NCBI RefSeq assembly: GCF_900100075.1
Contig: NZ_FNEG01000002.1
Span: forward strand, 434,001-498,000
Direction of reading: 5' to 3'
DNA length: 64,000 nt
From: Chryseobacterium jejuense
GTDB taxonomy: Bacteria; Bacteroidota; Bacteroidia; Flavobacteriales; Weeksellaceae
Position numbers and translations under genes: made by a program. How positions within the stretch are numbered: position 1 is the stretch's first letter; every line of letters begins with the position of its first letter. The notes beneath the pieces are model-generated. The model saw only the letters and a program-made list of their open reading frames with translations, had not been told where the DNA came from and did no database searches. Shown here one piece after another: positions 34,434 to 42,615 of this stretch.

Positions 34434-36983
34434 ATGAAAAAAATATTATTAACGTTCTGGATTCTGTGTGGCCTCTTTATGGGACTTTCACAGGCTCCTG
34501 AAAAAATGAGCTATCAGGCAGTTGTGAGAAATGGATCCGGACAACTGTTGATCAATCAAGGAATTGCTATTAAGGTAAGCTTGTTGCAGGGTTCTCCTGC
34601 AGGTACTCTTGCCTACTCGGAACGACTTACCGGAAATACGAATGCCAACGGTCTTATCACTATGGAAATAGGAACAGGAACAGTTCTCTCAGGAGTATTC
34701 TCTTCCATCGATTGGACTTTGGGAAACTATTATTTGAAAACAGAAACTGATCCTTCAGGTGGAACAAACTATACGATAGCAGGAACCAGTCAGCTATTAA
34801 GTGTTCCTTATGCCATGTATGCAAAATCTGCCGGAGGTGGTGGTGGTAGCTTTACCATTCCATATGCTAATATTGTAAATAATCCTTCTACTCTATTTTC
34901 ATTAACGAATGATGGAGACGGAACTTCACTAGAAGGAGTTAATAATACAACCACCTCAAGTATTGCAGCAATGAGAGGAATTGTAAGCAATACGGCACCA
35001 GGAGGATTTTCCTCTGCGGTTCGCGGAATCAACAACGGAACCGGCGGACTTGGAATTGGGGTCTGGGGAAGCCAGGCAGGAAGCGGATGGGGTGTCTATG
35101 GAGTAACCCCTAATGGATTGGGTGTATATGGAAACTCAAGTGCTAACGGAACAGGAGTATATGCTAATAGCAATACAGGTACCGGACTAACAGCAACTAG
35201 TAATAGCGGAATCCCCGCAAGCATCTCCATCTTCAATAATGCTAATAACAACAGTGCCCTTAGTGTTTCCACTGTAGGAAACGGAACGGTTGTAAACGTT
35301 ACAACATCAGGAAATGGAACTGGAGTAAGCAGCTCTACAGGAAGTGGTTTTGCAATACACGGAAGTACCTCCTCCCAATCTTCGGCTGGTATTGTAGGAG
35401 ATAATACCGGAGCCGGTGAAGCTGTTGTTGGTAGAACAACCAGTGATATTGCAGCTGCTGTAGTCGGCAGAAATGATGGTGGTGGATACGGAGTAAGAGG
35501 ATTTGTAGCAACCAATACAGCAGGTACAGGTATAGGGGTTTATGGACAAGTGGGTCTAAATAACAGCACAGGACGAGCAGGTAGATTTGAAAATTTTAAT
35601 CAAACAAATACTGAGGCTAATACTTTTGAAGTATTATCTAACGGAAATGGAAACATTCCTGATAATACCAAAGGAAATGCCGCTTCTTTCCTACTCGATA
35701 ATAACAATAGTGTTGGAGCTGCTGTAAGAGGAGAAGTAAATACTATTTTTGGAAACTTTGGCGCTGCCGCTGTCTTTGGAGTTTCTTCAGGTACAGGAGG
35801 ACGTGCCGGATTATTCTATGCAAGTAATCCATCCGGAAACGGAGCCTCACTTATCGCTTTAACCGATGGAAACGGAAATGCTATCACTGCCAATGCAGGA
35901 AAAGATGGAAACGGTGTTGAAACCAATATAGATGGTGCAGGAAATGCACTGTATGCATGGGTGCCTTCTTTTGCAACGGGAAGAGCCGGTAGATTTGAAA
36001 TTTTCAATGAAAATAACACAAGTGATGTAGTAACCGTAAAAACTATAGGAAATGGTATTGCAGGAAATTTCAAAGTTGACAGAACAACCGGAACCTCCGC
36101 TGCCGTAAAAGGAGAAGTTAATTCACAATTTGCTAATTTCGGAACTGCTGGTATTTATGGTGTTTCTTCTGGTACAGGAGGATATGCCGGACTATTCTAT
36201 GCAAGTAACGCTACCGGAAACGGGCCTTCATTATTAGCTCTAACTGATGGAAATGGAAATGGAATTACAGCCAATGCAGGTGGAAGCGGTGATGGTATTG
36301 AAGCTTCGTGCGATGGAAACGGAAATGCCATCTCTGGTTTTATTCCCAATTTTGGTACTGGTAAAGCAGGTAGATTTGCCAATTTCAACAATAGTAATGG
36401 TCAGCCGGTAGTACATGTAACTACCACCGGAACAGGCTCTACTCTGCTGGTCAATCATCAGGGACCATCTGGAAACATTGCCGTTTACCAAAGTGCATCA
36501 GTTAATGTTGCCCGTATCAATAAATCCGGAATGGGGTTCTTCAACGGCGGAACACAAAATAGCGGTGCAGACGTTGCAGAGGCATTTGATGTAGAAGGAA
36601 CAATTTCCGAATATGAAGCTGGTGATATATTGGTTATTTCCACAAATTCTGACAGAACTGTAGAAAAATCTTCGGTCCCTTATTCCCCTCTTGTAGCTGG
36701 TGTATATGCAACAAAACCTGGAGTACTTTTGACTGAGGAACATATTGACACAGACATTTCCAATAAAGTCCCTATGGGTGTTATTGGCGTTATTCCAACC
36801 AAAGTATGTATTGAGAACGGAAAAATAAAAAGAGGCGACCTTCTGGTTACTTCGTCCCAAGCAGGTATTGCCATGAAAGCCAATCCTAAAAAGGTAAAAA
36901 TAGGTCAGGTCATTGGAAAAGCTCTTCAGGATTATGACCAAAAAGGAGTTGGAAAAATTCAAGTATTAGTCAACATAAAATAA
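34434..36983 (+). CDS. Large repeat-rich secreted fibre-like protein
   Basis: 849 residues. The signal peptide ends at LSQA. The N-terminal domain (about 20-137) is a common flavobacterial module: PEKMSYQAVVRNGSGQLL, TNANGLITMEIGTG, GTNYTIAGTSQLLSVPYAMYAKSA. A Gly/Asn/Thr-rich body of short β-repeats follows, including two long tandem units of 136 and 127 codons with a partial third. The C-terminus (about 705-849) has the block ADVAEAFDV...YSPLVAGVYATKPGVLL...KRGDLLVTSSQAGIAMKA. I recognise this from surface and tail-fibre-like proteins but cannot name it with certainty. It is probably a surface adhesin or structural fibre (inference). No T9SS C-terminal domain is present. Confidence 0.8.
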   Translation: MKKILLTFWILCGLFMGLSQAPEKMSYQAVVRNGSGQLLINQGIAIKVSLLQGSPAGTLAYSERLTGNTNANGLITMEIGTGTVLSGVFSSIDWTLGNYYLKTETDPSGGTNYTIAGTSQLLSVPYAMYAKSAGGGGGSFTIPYANIVNNPSTLFSLTNDGDGTSLEGVNNTTTSSIAAMRGIVSNTAPGGFSSAVRGINNGTGGLGIGVWGSQAGSGWGVYGVTPNGLGVYGNSSANGTGVYANSNTGTGLTATSNSGIPASISIFNNANNNSALSVSTVGNGTVVNVTTSGNGTGVSSSTGSGFAIHGSTSSQSSAGIVGDNTGAGEAVVGRTTSDIAAAVVGRNDGGGYGVRGFVATNTAGTGIGVYGQVGLNNSTGRAGRFENFNQTNTEANTFEVLSNGNGNIPDNTKGNAASFLLDNNNSVGAAVRGEVNTIFGNFGAAAVFGVSSGTGGRAGLFYASNPSGNGASLIALTDGNGNAITANAGKDGNGVETNIDGAGNALYAWVPSFATGRAGRFEIFNENNTSDVVTVKTIGNGIAGNFKVDRTTGTSAAVKGEVNSQFANFGTAGIYGVSSGTGGYAGLFYASNATGNGPSLLALTDGNGNGITANAGGSGDGIEASCDGNGNAISGFIPNFGTGKAGRFANFNNSNGQPVVHVTTTGTGSTLLVNHQGPSGNIAVYQSASVNVARINKSGMGFFNGGTQNSGADVAEAFDVEGTISEYEAGDILVISTNSDRTVEKSSVPYSPLVAGVYATKPGVLLTEEHIDTDISNKVPMGVIGVIPTKVCIENGKIKRGDLLVTSSQAGIAMKANPKKVKIGQVIGKALQDYDQKGVGKIQVLVNIK
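35583..36371 (+). repeat. Tandem coding repeat in the fibre-like protein
   Basis: Unit 1 (35583-35990, 136 codons) and unit 2 (35991-36371, 127 codons) both start at RFE.FN and contain FGVSSGTGG.AGLFYASN and LTDGNGN.ITANAG in the same order. A third partial unit begins at 36372. Similarity is clear at both protein and DNA level, so the expansion looks recent. Confidence 0.8.
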
Positions 36984-36989
36984 ACCATT

Positions 36990-37400
36990 ATGAAAACAGC
37001 ATATATCATCCCATTATTACTCTTAAGCACTATTATTTATGCTCAGGAAAATAAACAGGCCACTCTTGTGGAAGATCAGACACAGGCTTTGAAGCAGATT
37101 AAAGAGCATGAAGCAAAACTGATGCAGGATGCCAAAGAAAATATTGAAAAACAAACAGCTCATACAGGATTAACCTCTGACCAGGGATTGGAAGTAAAAA
37201 AACAAGAACAAAAACCTAAAGCTGCTAACAACGCAGGAGTACCTCTTCCCAACACAGCAACACTCGAAGAAATAAAAAGAACAATTCCCAACAGACAGGC
37301 GTATCATAACACAATAAATTCTAGGAACACAAAATCAATTACCGGGCTTCCCAATACGGCAACTTTGGAAGAAATAAAAAAGACAATTCCTAAAAACTAA
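36990..37400 (+). CDS. Small secreted protein with duplicated LPNTATLEEIK motif
   Basis: 136 residues with signal peptide MKTAYIIPLLLLSTIIYAQ. The middle is charged and helical (ALKQIKEHEAKLMQDAKENI, a short coiled coil). The C-terminal part repeats LPNTATLEEIKRTIPN at about 91-106 and again at the very end. I know no family. It follows the fibre-like gene by six bases and ends at a terminator, so it is the last gene of the exported cluster. Confidence 0.75.
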   Translation: MKTAYIIPLLLLSTIIYAQENKQATLVEDQTQALKQIKEHEAKLMQDAKENIEKQTAHTGLTSDQGLEVKKQEQKPKAANNAGVPLPNTATLEEIKRTIPNRQAYHNTINSRNTKSITGLPNTATLEEIKKTIPKN

Positions 37401-37446
37401 TAGCCCTCAAAAAACTAGTACCCTCAAAAGCTAATAGCCTCACTAG
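37397..37446 (+). repeat. Three degenerate 16-18-bp tandem repeats
   Basis: CTAATAGCCCTCAAAAAA, CTAGTACCCTCAAAAG and CTAATAGCCTCACTAG follow each other after the stop of the small secreted gene. The function is unknown. Confidence 0.5.
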
Positions 37447-37462
37447 ATTTTTCAAACAAAAG

Positions 37463-37488
37463 AAGTCCGCTCATAAGCGGACTTTTAT
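37463..37488 (+). terminator. Terminator of the exported-protein cluster
   Basis: AAGTCCGCT and AGCGGACTT form a perfect 9-bp stem around CATA, followed by TTAT. Confidence 0.85.
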
Positions 37489-37506
37489 ATTTCATCATGG
37501 AGATGG

Positions 37507-37941
37507 TTAATCCCAATCGGCAGCTACAAATTTCATTATGTTCCCCTGATTGTCAGACAACGTCAGAAAGTGCCCTTCTACAGCATATTTTGTCATGGTC
37601 TCAAATTTCTTCTGAAAAGAGGTTTCCAGATTCATATCCTGACAGCCTTTCATGGTGCTTACTCCCTGAGAAATCTTCACTTTTCCATCATTTTTAAATT
37701 CGGAAGTAAAAGACATCTGATTACAACCCATGTATGCACTCCCTTGAATCTTACCTTTTTCCATCTTTCCGGTCAGATTAATTTCAGCTTTATGGGCAAT
37801 TAACTGATCCTTAGAAAATCCATCTAAAGAAACCAACATCCATTGCCTTTGAATGCTAGGATTTTTATCCGGCATTGCAGAGCAATTGAAAAGGAGTCCT
37901 AAGAATAAAATCGCAAAAAGGGGGAATAGTATTTTTTTCAT
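37507..37941 (-). CDS. META domain (HslJ-like) lipoprotein
   Basis: 144 residues from MKKILFPLFAILFLGLLFNC. The lipobox LLFNC marks it as a lipoprotein; an ATG four codons upstream is less likely. The META domain shows RQWMLVSLDGF, INLTGKMEKGKIQGSAYMGCNQMS and VSTMKGCQDMNLETSFQKKF. In E. coli HslJ the domain is linked to heat and novobiocin tolerance; elsewhere the function is open. It is divergent from the S46 peptidase gene. Confidence 0.88.
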   Translation of the reverse strand: MKKILFPLFAILFLGLLFNCSAMPDKNPSIQRQWMLVSLDGFSKDQLIAHKAEINLTGKMEKGKIQGSAYMGCNQMSFTSEFKNDGKVKISQGVSTMKGCQDMNLETSFQKKFETMTKYAVEGHFLTLSDNQGNIMKFVAADWD

Positions 37942-38027
37942 GCTGATTATCATCCCATTTTCGTACCAATCCGGGACAGAATCTCATAAAAATTAGTAAA
38001 TTAGCGACACAAAAATTATTTTATAAA

Positions 38028-40235
38028 ATGAAAAGACTATTTCTACTATTCACTTTCTTATTGGGCTTTGCTCAGATGAGGGCGGATGAGGGGATGTGGC
38101 TGCTTATGCTCATCAAAAGACTTAACGGTGTTGATATGCAAAAAGAGGGTCTACATCTTACGCCTGAAGAAATTTATTCAGTTAACAATTCCAGTTTAAA
38201 AGATGCTATCGTAAGTTTTGGTGGTTTCTGTACTGGAGAGATTGTTTCTGATAAGGGACTTTTATTCACTAACCACCACTGTGGTTACGGAGCTGTTGCT
38301 GCGGCATCTACTCCTGAAAAAGATTATCTGAAGAATGGTTTCTGGGCCATGAAACAGAAAGACGAATTTAATGCAAAGGATCTTTATGTAAGATTTTTAG
38401 TAAGAATGGATGATGCTACTCAAAGAATCACATCCAAGCTAAACAACAATATGACCGGAGCAGAGAGAAAAGCTGTAATTGATGCTGAAACAAAAGCTAT
38501 CCAAACAGAAAACTCTGAAAACGGAAAATATACTGTAGTGGTAAAAGATTTCTTTAACGGAAACGAATTCTACTATTTCGTATACCAGGATTATAAAGAT
38601 GTAAGATTAGTAGGAGCACCTCCTTCATCATTAGGAAAATTCGGTGGCGATACTGATAACTGGGAGTGGCCAAGACACACTGCAGACTTCACAGTTTTCA
38701 GAGTATATGCTGATGCTGCAGGAAATCCTGCTGAATATTCTCCAAGCAACGTTCCAATGAAGCCTAAGCATTTCTTACCGGTTTCTCTTAAAGGAGTTAA
38801 GCCTGGTGACTTCTCAATGATTCTTGGATATCCAGGTAGAACAAACCGTTATTTGACTTCTTACGGGATTCAGCAGATGGTAAACAAAGACTATCCGGCT
38901 TGGGTTGAGGCTTCTAAAACGGCAATGGATGTAATGAAGAAGTACATGGATAAAGATAAAGCTACTCAGCTTAACTATGCTTCTCAATATGCTTCTGTAG
39001 CGAACTACTGGAAAAACAGACAGGGAACAATTGATGCTGTTAACAAAAACGGAACGATCTCTGACAAACAAAAAATTGAAGACATTTACACTAAATGGTC
39101 TGCAATGCCAGGTAACGATGCTTATGATGGTATCTTACTAGACATTGATGCTTATTACAAGCAGGTTTCTGATAGAAATGTTGAAAGAAACTATGCTTCT
39201 CAGTTCTCGAGAAACGCTAAGTATATCTCTCTTGCTTTACAGGTAGGTTCTGCATTAAAAGCTTATGCTGCTCAGGATATGCAGGGAAGATTAGCAATGA
39301 AAGCTAAAACTGAAGCTGCTATTAAAGCTGCTTATGAAAACTTTAGTACTCCTTTAGAGGGTGAAATGCTTGCTGCAATGACTAGTCTTTATCAGGCAAG
39401 AGTAAAAAATAGAGAAGTAGCTTCTGCTACGATCCTAGGATTAGATGCTAAAACAGTTTCTAACCTTGCCTATTCTTCTATTTTTGCAAACAAAACGTCT
39501 GCTACCAACTTCTTACTAAACCCTGATGCATTAAAACTTGATGCAGATCCACTTTGGAAAGCAGCAAACGGTATTGTTGCAGATCAGAAAATAAGTACTG
39601 AAAGATTTGTTAAAATTGATGACAATTTTGCAAAAAACAGCCGTTTATTCTTAGCTGGTTTAGTAAAAGCAATGCCTGAGAAGAAATTCTATCCAGATGC
39701 TAACTCTACAATGAGATTAACTTATGGTACTGTAGATAAACTTCCTATCAGAGAAGACAGAAACTACTTTGGTGTTACTGATAACTACTATACAGATATG
39801 TCTGGTCTTGTTGGAAAATACAAGAAAGGTGATGAAGAGTTCGATTTACCTCAAAGAGTAATTGATCTTTACAACCTAAAAGATTTTGGACAGTATGCTG
39901 ATGCAAAAGGATTCATGCCTGTAAACTTCCTTTCTAACAATGACATTACAGGTGGAAACTCTGGTTCTCCGGTAATTGATGGAGATGGAAACCTTATTGG
40001 TATTGCATTTGACGGAAACAGCGAGGCTTTAAGCGGTGATATCGTATTTGAACAAGAATGGCAGAAAACGATCAACGTAGACGTTCGTTTCGTTCTTTGG
40101 ACAATTGATAAGTTTGCTGGTGCAAGAAGATTAGTTGATGAATTAAAGCTTGTAAGAGATGCAAATACTCCGGCTGATACAAAAACTAAAAACTCAGGTA
40201 CTACAACAACACCTAAGAAAATAAAGAAAAAATAA
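38028..40235 (+). CDS. S46 family dipeptidyl-peptidase, DPP7-type
   Basis: 735 residues with a signal peptide (MKRLFLLFTFLLGFAQMRA). It is a chymotrypsin-fold serine exopeptidase that removes dipeptides from peptide N-termini in the periplasm. The inferred triad is His84 (TNHHCGYG), Asp220 (RHTADFTVFR) and Ser645 (GGNSGSPV). The residue 18 after the Ser is Gly (AFDGN). By the DPP7/DPP11 rule (Gly for DPP7, Arg for the acidic-specific DPP11) it should prefer hydrophobic rather than Asp/Glu P1 residues. The C-terminus has a Thr/Lys tail. It feeds amino-acid uptake in these proteolytic organisms. Confidence 0.94.
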   Translation: MKRLFLLFTFLLGFAQMRADEGMWLLMLIKRLNGVDMQKEGLHLTPEEIYSVNNSSLKDAIVSFGGFCTGEIVSDKGLLFTNHHCGYGAVAAASTPEKDYLKNGFWAMKQKDEFNAKDLYVRFLVRMDDATQRITSKLNNNMTGAERKAVIDAETKAIQTENSENGKYTVVVKDFFNGNEFYYFVYQDYKDVRLVGAPPSSLGKFGGDTDNWEWPRHTADFTVFRVYADAAGNPAEYSPSNVPMKPKHFLPVSLKGVKPGDFSMILGYPGRTNRYLTSYGIQQMVNKDYPAWVEASKTAMDVMKKYMDKDKATQLNYASQYASVANYWKNRQGTIDAVNKNGTISDKQKIEDIYTKWSAMPGNDAYDGILLDIDAYYKQVSDRNVERNYASQFSRNAKYISLALQVGSALKAYAAQDMQGRLAMKAKTEAAIKAAYENFSTPLEGEMLAAMTSLYQARVKNREVASATILGLDAKTVSNLAYSSIFANKTSATNFLLNPDALKLDADPLWKAANGIVADQKISTERFVKIDDNFAKNSRLFLAGLVKAMPEKKFYPDANSTMRLTYGTVDKLPIREDRNYFGVTDNYYTDMSGLVGKYKKGDEEFDLPQRVIDLYNLKDFGQYADAKGFMPVNFLSNNDITGGNSGSPVIDGDGNLIGIAFDGNSEALSGDIVFEQEWQKTINVDVRFVLWTIDKFAGARRLVDELKLVRDANTPADTKTKNSGTTTTPKKIKKK

Positions 40236-40255
40236 TCTTATCTGATATATTTTTG

Positions 40256-40289
40256 AAACCGTGAAAGTAATTTTCACGGTTTTTTTATT
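40256..40289 (+). terminator. Terminator of the S46 peptidase gene
   Basis: AAACCGTGAAA (40256-40266) pairs perfectly with TTTCACGGTTT (40272-40282), followed by T's. It overlaps the 5' part of a longer reading of the next gene. Confidence 0.85.
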
Positions 40290-40305
40290 TTTGAATATTA
40301 AAATA

Positions 40306-40788
40306 ATGCTCATGAATTCTAAGCCTATATTATTCACAGCCATCATTAAGCAAAACGGAGAAATGAATGCTGCTTTTGTGGAATTTCCTTTTTCAACAGA
40401 AGAACTATTCAACAAAAAAGGACAGGTAAAAATTAAAGCTTTGTTTGACGACAAGGTTGAATATCGCGGAAGTCTGACTAAAATGAAATCCGCCTGCCAT
40501 CTATTAGGACTGACTCAAGAAGTTAGAAATCAGCTTGGAAAAACTTTTGGAGATGAGGTTGCAGTTTCTCTTATAGAAGATAATGAAGAGCGGATTGTTG
40601 ACATTGCTGAGGATATAGTCTCCGTCTTTAATGAAAATCCGGATGCAAAAGGACTATTTGATAAAATGAGCTACACTCATAAGAAGGAATATATCCGTTG
40701 GATTGAAGAAGCTAAAAAACCTGAAACAAGAGAAAACAGAAAGATTAAAATGATTCAGATGATTTTGGAAGGAAAAAAGGGAATATAA
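40306..40788 (+). CDS. DUF1905/YdeI-like protein (bacteriocin-protection, OmpD-associated type)
   Basis: 160 residues from MLMNSKPILFTAIIKQ. A GTG at 40261 would lie within the preceding terminator stem and is rejected. The N-terminal DUF1905 domain (VEFPFSTEELFNKKGQVKIKALFDDKVEYRGSLTKM) is followed by a C-terminal YdeI-type segment (FDKMSYTHKKEYIRWIEEAKKPETRENRKIKMI). YdeI relatives are linked to peptide resistance in Salmonella. The function here is not shown. TATTTTTG at 40286 could serve as a -7 element. Confidence 0.87.
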   Translation: MLMNSKPILFTAIIKQNGEMNAAFVEFPFSTEELFNKKGQVKIKALFDDKVEYRGSLTKMKSACHLLGLTQEVRNQLGKTFGDEVAVSLIEDNEERIVDIAEDIVSVFNENPDAKGLFDKMSYTHKKEYIRWIEEAKKPETRENRKIKMIQMILEGKKGI

Positions 40789-40804
40789 ACCACTTATTTT
40801 CCCA

Positions 40805-41086
40805 TCATCCTTTTACTTTTGCTTCCAAAAATTGTCTTCCTCCACCATTGGTGACTGTCAGGAATCCATCATAATGGGCAACCTTTACCCCAAGGTCATT
40901 AATTACCTCTTTAAAATATCCTTTCATTTCTACATGATCAGACTGCCATAGAAATTGTGCAGACTGTCCTTTTTGATTCTGAAAAACCAATGACTTCAAC
41001 TTATCTTCAACTCCTGATGATTTAAGATCTATCACTGCACTTTCATTGGCTACAAAGTCCTTAGCTAATACCATAAAATTATTCAT
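40805..41086 (-). CDS. Small hypothetical protein
   Basis: 93 residues, cytoplasmic, with no signal peptide or membrane helix. It has a mixed α/β pattern: MNNFMVLAKDFVANESAVIDLKSSG, QNQKGQSAQFLWQSDHVEMKGYF. I know no family. Codon usage and a sensible protein composition support it as real. It is convergent with the DUF1905 gene and divergent from the spondin gene. Confidence 0.6.
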   Translation of the reverse strand: MNNFMVLAKDFVANESAVIDLKSSGVEDKLKSLVFQNQKGQSAQFLWQSDHVEMKGYFKEVINDLGVKVAHYDGFLTVTNGGGRQFLEAKVKG

Positions 41087-41293
41087 TTGCGGTTCTTTTG
41101 GTTATCAATTTTTCTTTATCCTAAACAAAGATCTTTATCTGTAGCGACAGAACTCGACGTATTATTTCACAAAGTAAAAATCTCCACAAACCTCACTCAT
41201 TTTCATCATTGTAAAAAATATTTGATCTTTTCTTGTCAGGATTTTAAAAAGTACCCGACTATACTTTTAACGATAACTAAAAAAATCACTGTT

Positions 41294-42514
41294 ATGAAAA
41301 AGACCTTTTTAAAATTGACAACAGCTGCAACAGGAATTGTGGCAGTATTTACGCTTTCATCATGCAACGACTCAGACAACAATATGATGGAGATATCTTC
41401 TCAAAGAACCATCACCTTTGAAAATGTTGTTATTCCTAAAGATTTTGTGGAAAGTGGAAGCTTTCAGGGAACAGGAGCGGCTCCGGTTATTTTACCCGGA
41501 CAATCTGTAGCCATCAAATTCAGTGCAGGAAAAGCTCAATCATTGATGTTTGCAACAATGTACGGAGCCTCTAAAGACTGGTTCTTTGCTTCTAAACAAC
41601 CAGGCATCAAACTGTTTACCGACAATGGAACAGCTATTATAGGCGATGTTTCGTCAAGTGTATTGCTATGGGATAACGGAACAAAGGACAATGCCGGACA
41701 ATCGGAAAGCAAACCTATCGCTCAGGTTCCTAATGTAAACGCCCCACAACTGATGAAACTTAATCTTGATTACAATGAGATGACCTCAGAGTTTACCCTA
41801 ACCATTACCAATACTTCAGGCGGAACAGCCAATGAAACTCCTTTTTCTCCCGGAGTTTGGGCCGTTTCCAATTATAATGGTGCTCAGTTGCTAAACAGTG
41901 TTCCATTCTTCACTCCTAATTCTTTATCCAATCCTGAAATTACAGATATAGCCCAGATGGGAAATATTGATAAGATGAAAGTTAAACTTAATGCTAATAC
42001 GGGGATTATGACTGGCCTCTCTCCTGCTTTAGTAGTTGTTTATCGCGGGGACAAAAATCCAGTCTATGAACTAGGAAAAATGGATACCGGAATGGGATTA
42101 AAGGACATTGCACAATTCGGAAATGTAAGTAAGCTTCAAAACAGCTTACAATCTTTTCCGGGCATTAAAGGAATTTACGTGGCAGGAAATGCTCCTGTTC
42201 CTCCGGGAAATAAGATCATGACCAGCTTCAAGGCAGATCCGGGCGATAAAATTGCTTATGTTACTATGTTTGGTTTTTCTAATGATTGGTTCTACGCAAA
42301 TGAAACAAGTATTGATGCAACTGTAAAGGGTGACCTTAGTTCAAAAACAGCATTATTTGATTCCGGTACAGGAGTAGATCAATATCCGGGAGCTGGAAAC
42401 CGTCAGGCTCTATTTGGAGGAACTCCACAAAGTGAAACGATGGTTATTTCAAAAGTTGGAACTCAATATCCTGTTCCTTCTGTACAGAATGTGATTAAAG
42501 TAACAGTAAATTAA
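41294..42514 (+). CDS. Spondin-domain lipoprotein
   Basis: 406 residues from MKKTFLKLTTAATGIVAVFTLSSC (Cys 24 lipidated). The open frame extends 69 codons upstream, but those codons lack protein character and would bury the signal peptide. Two spondin_N-like halves are visible. The first is ITFENVVIPKDF...SGSFQGTG...FATMYGASKDWFFAS and the second is GNKIMTSFKADPGDKIAYVTMFGFSNDWFYAN. The extracellular-matrix-type domain on a bacterial outer-membrane lipoprotein suggests a surface role (inference). It has its own terminator. Confidence 0.86.
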   Translation: MKKTFLKLTTAATGIVAVFTLSSCNDSDNNMMEISSQRTITFENVVIPKDFVESGSFQGTGAAPVILPGQSVAIKFSAGKAQSLMFATMYGASKDWFFASKQPGIKLFTDNGTAIIGDVSSSVLLWDNGTKDNAGQSESKPIAQVPNVNAPQLMKLNLDYNEMTSEFTLTITNTSGGTANETPFSPGVWAVSNYNGAQLLNSVPFFTPNSLSNPEITDIAQMGNIDKMKVKLNANTGIMTGLSPALVVVYRGDKNPVYELGKMDTGMGLKDIAQFGNVSKLQNSLQSFPGIKGIYVAGNAPVPPGNKIMTSFKADPGDKIAYVTMFGFSNDWFYANETSIDATVKGDLSSKTALFDSGTGVDQYPGAGNRQALFGGTPQSETMVISKVGTQYPVPSVQNVIKVTVN

Positions 42515-42534
42515 ATTCGTTATAGAAATTAAAG

Positions 42535-42564
42535 ACCCAGACAGTAATCTGTCTGGGTTTTATT
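42535..42564 (+). terminator. Terminator of the spondin gene
   Basis: ACCCAGACAG and CTGTCTGGGT form a perfect 10-bp stem around TAAT, followed by TTTATT. Confidence 0.85.
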
Positions 42565-42615
42565 ATTTATATAGTAGAGAGTTGAATTTCTTTTAAATGA
42601 CTGAAATTTTATAAA

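Noticed and set aside
34808..36962. Long antisense frames opposite the fibre-like gene
   Set aside because: They arise from the Gly/Asn/Thr-rich repeats on the coding strand and encode Pro-rich nonsense.
40261..40305. N-terminal extension of the DUF1905/YdeI-like gene
   Set aside because: The GTG lies in the stem of the S46 peptidase terminator; ATG 40306 begins right before the conserved domain.
41087..41293. N-terminal extension of the spondin lipoprotein
   Set aside because: It would place 69 residues in front of a textbook lipoprotein signal peptide.
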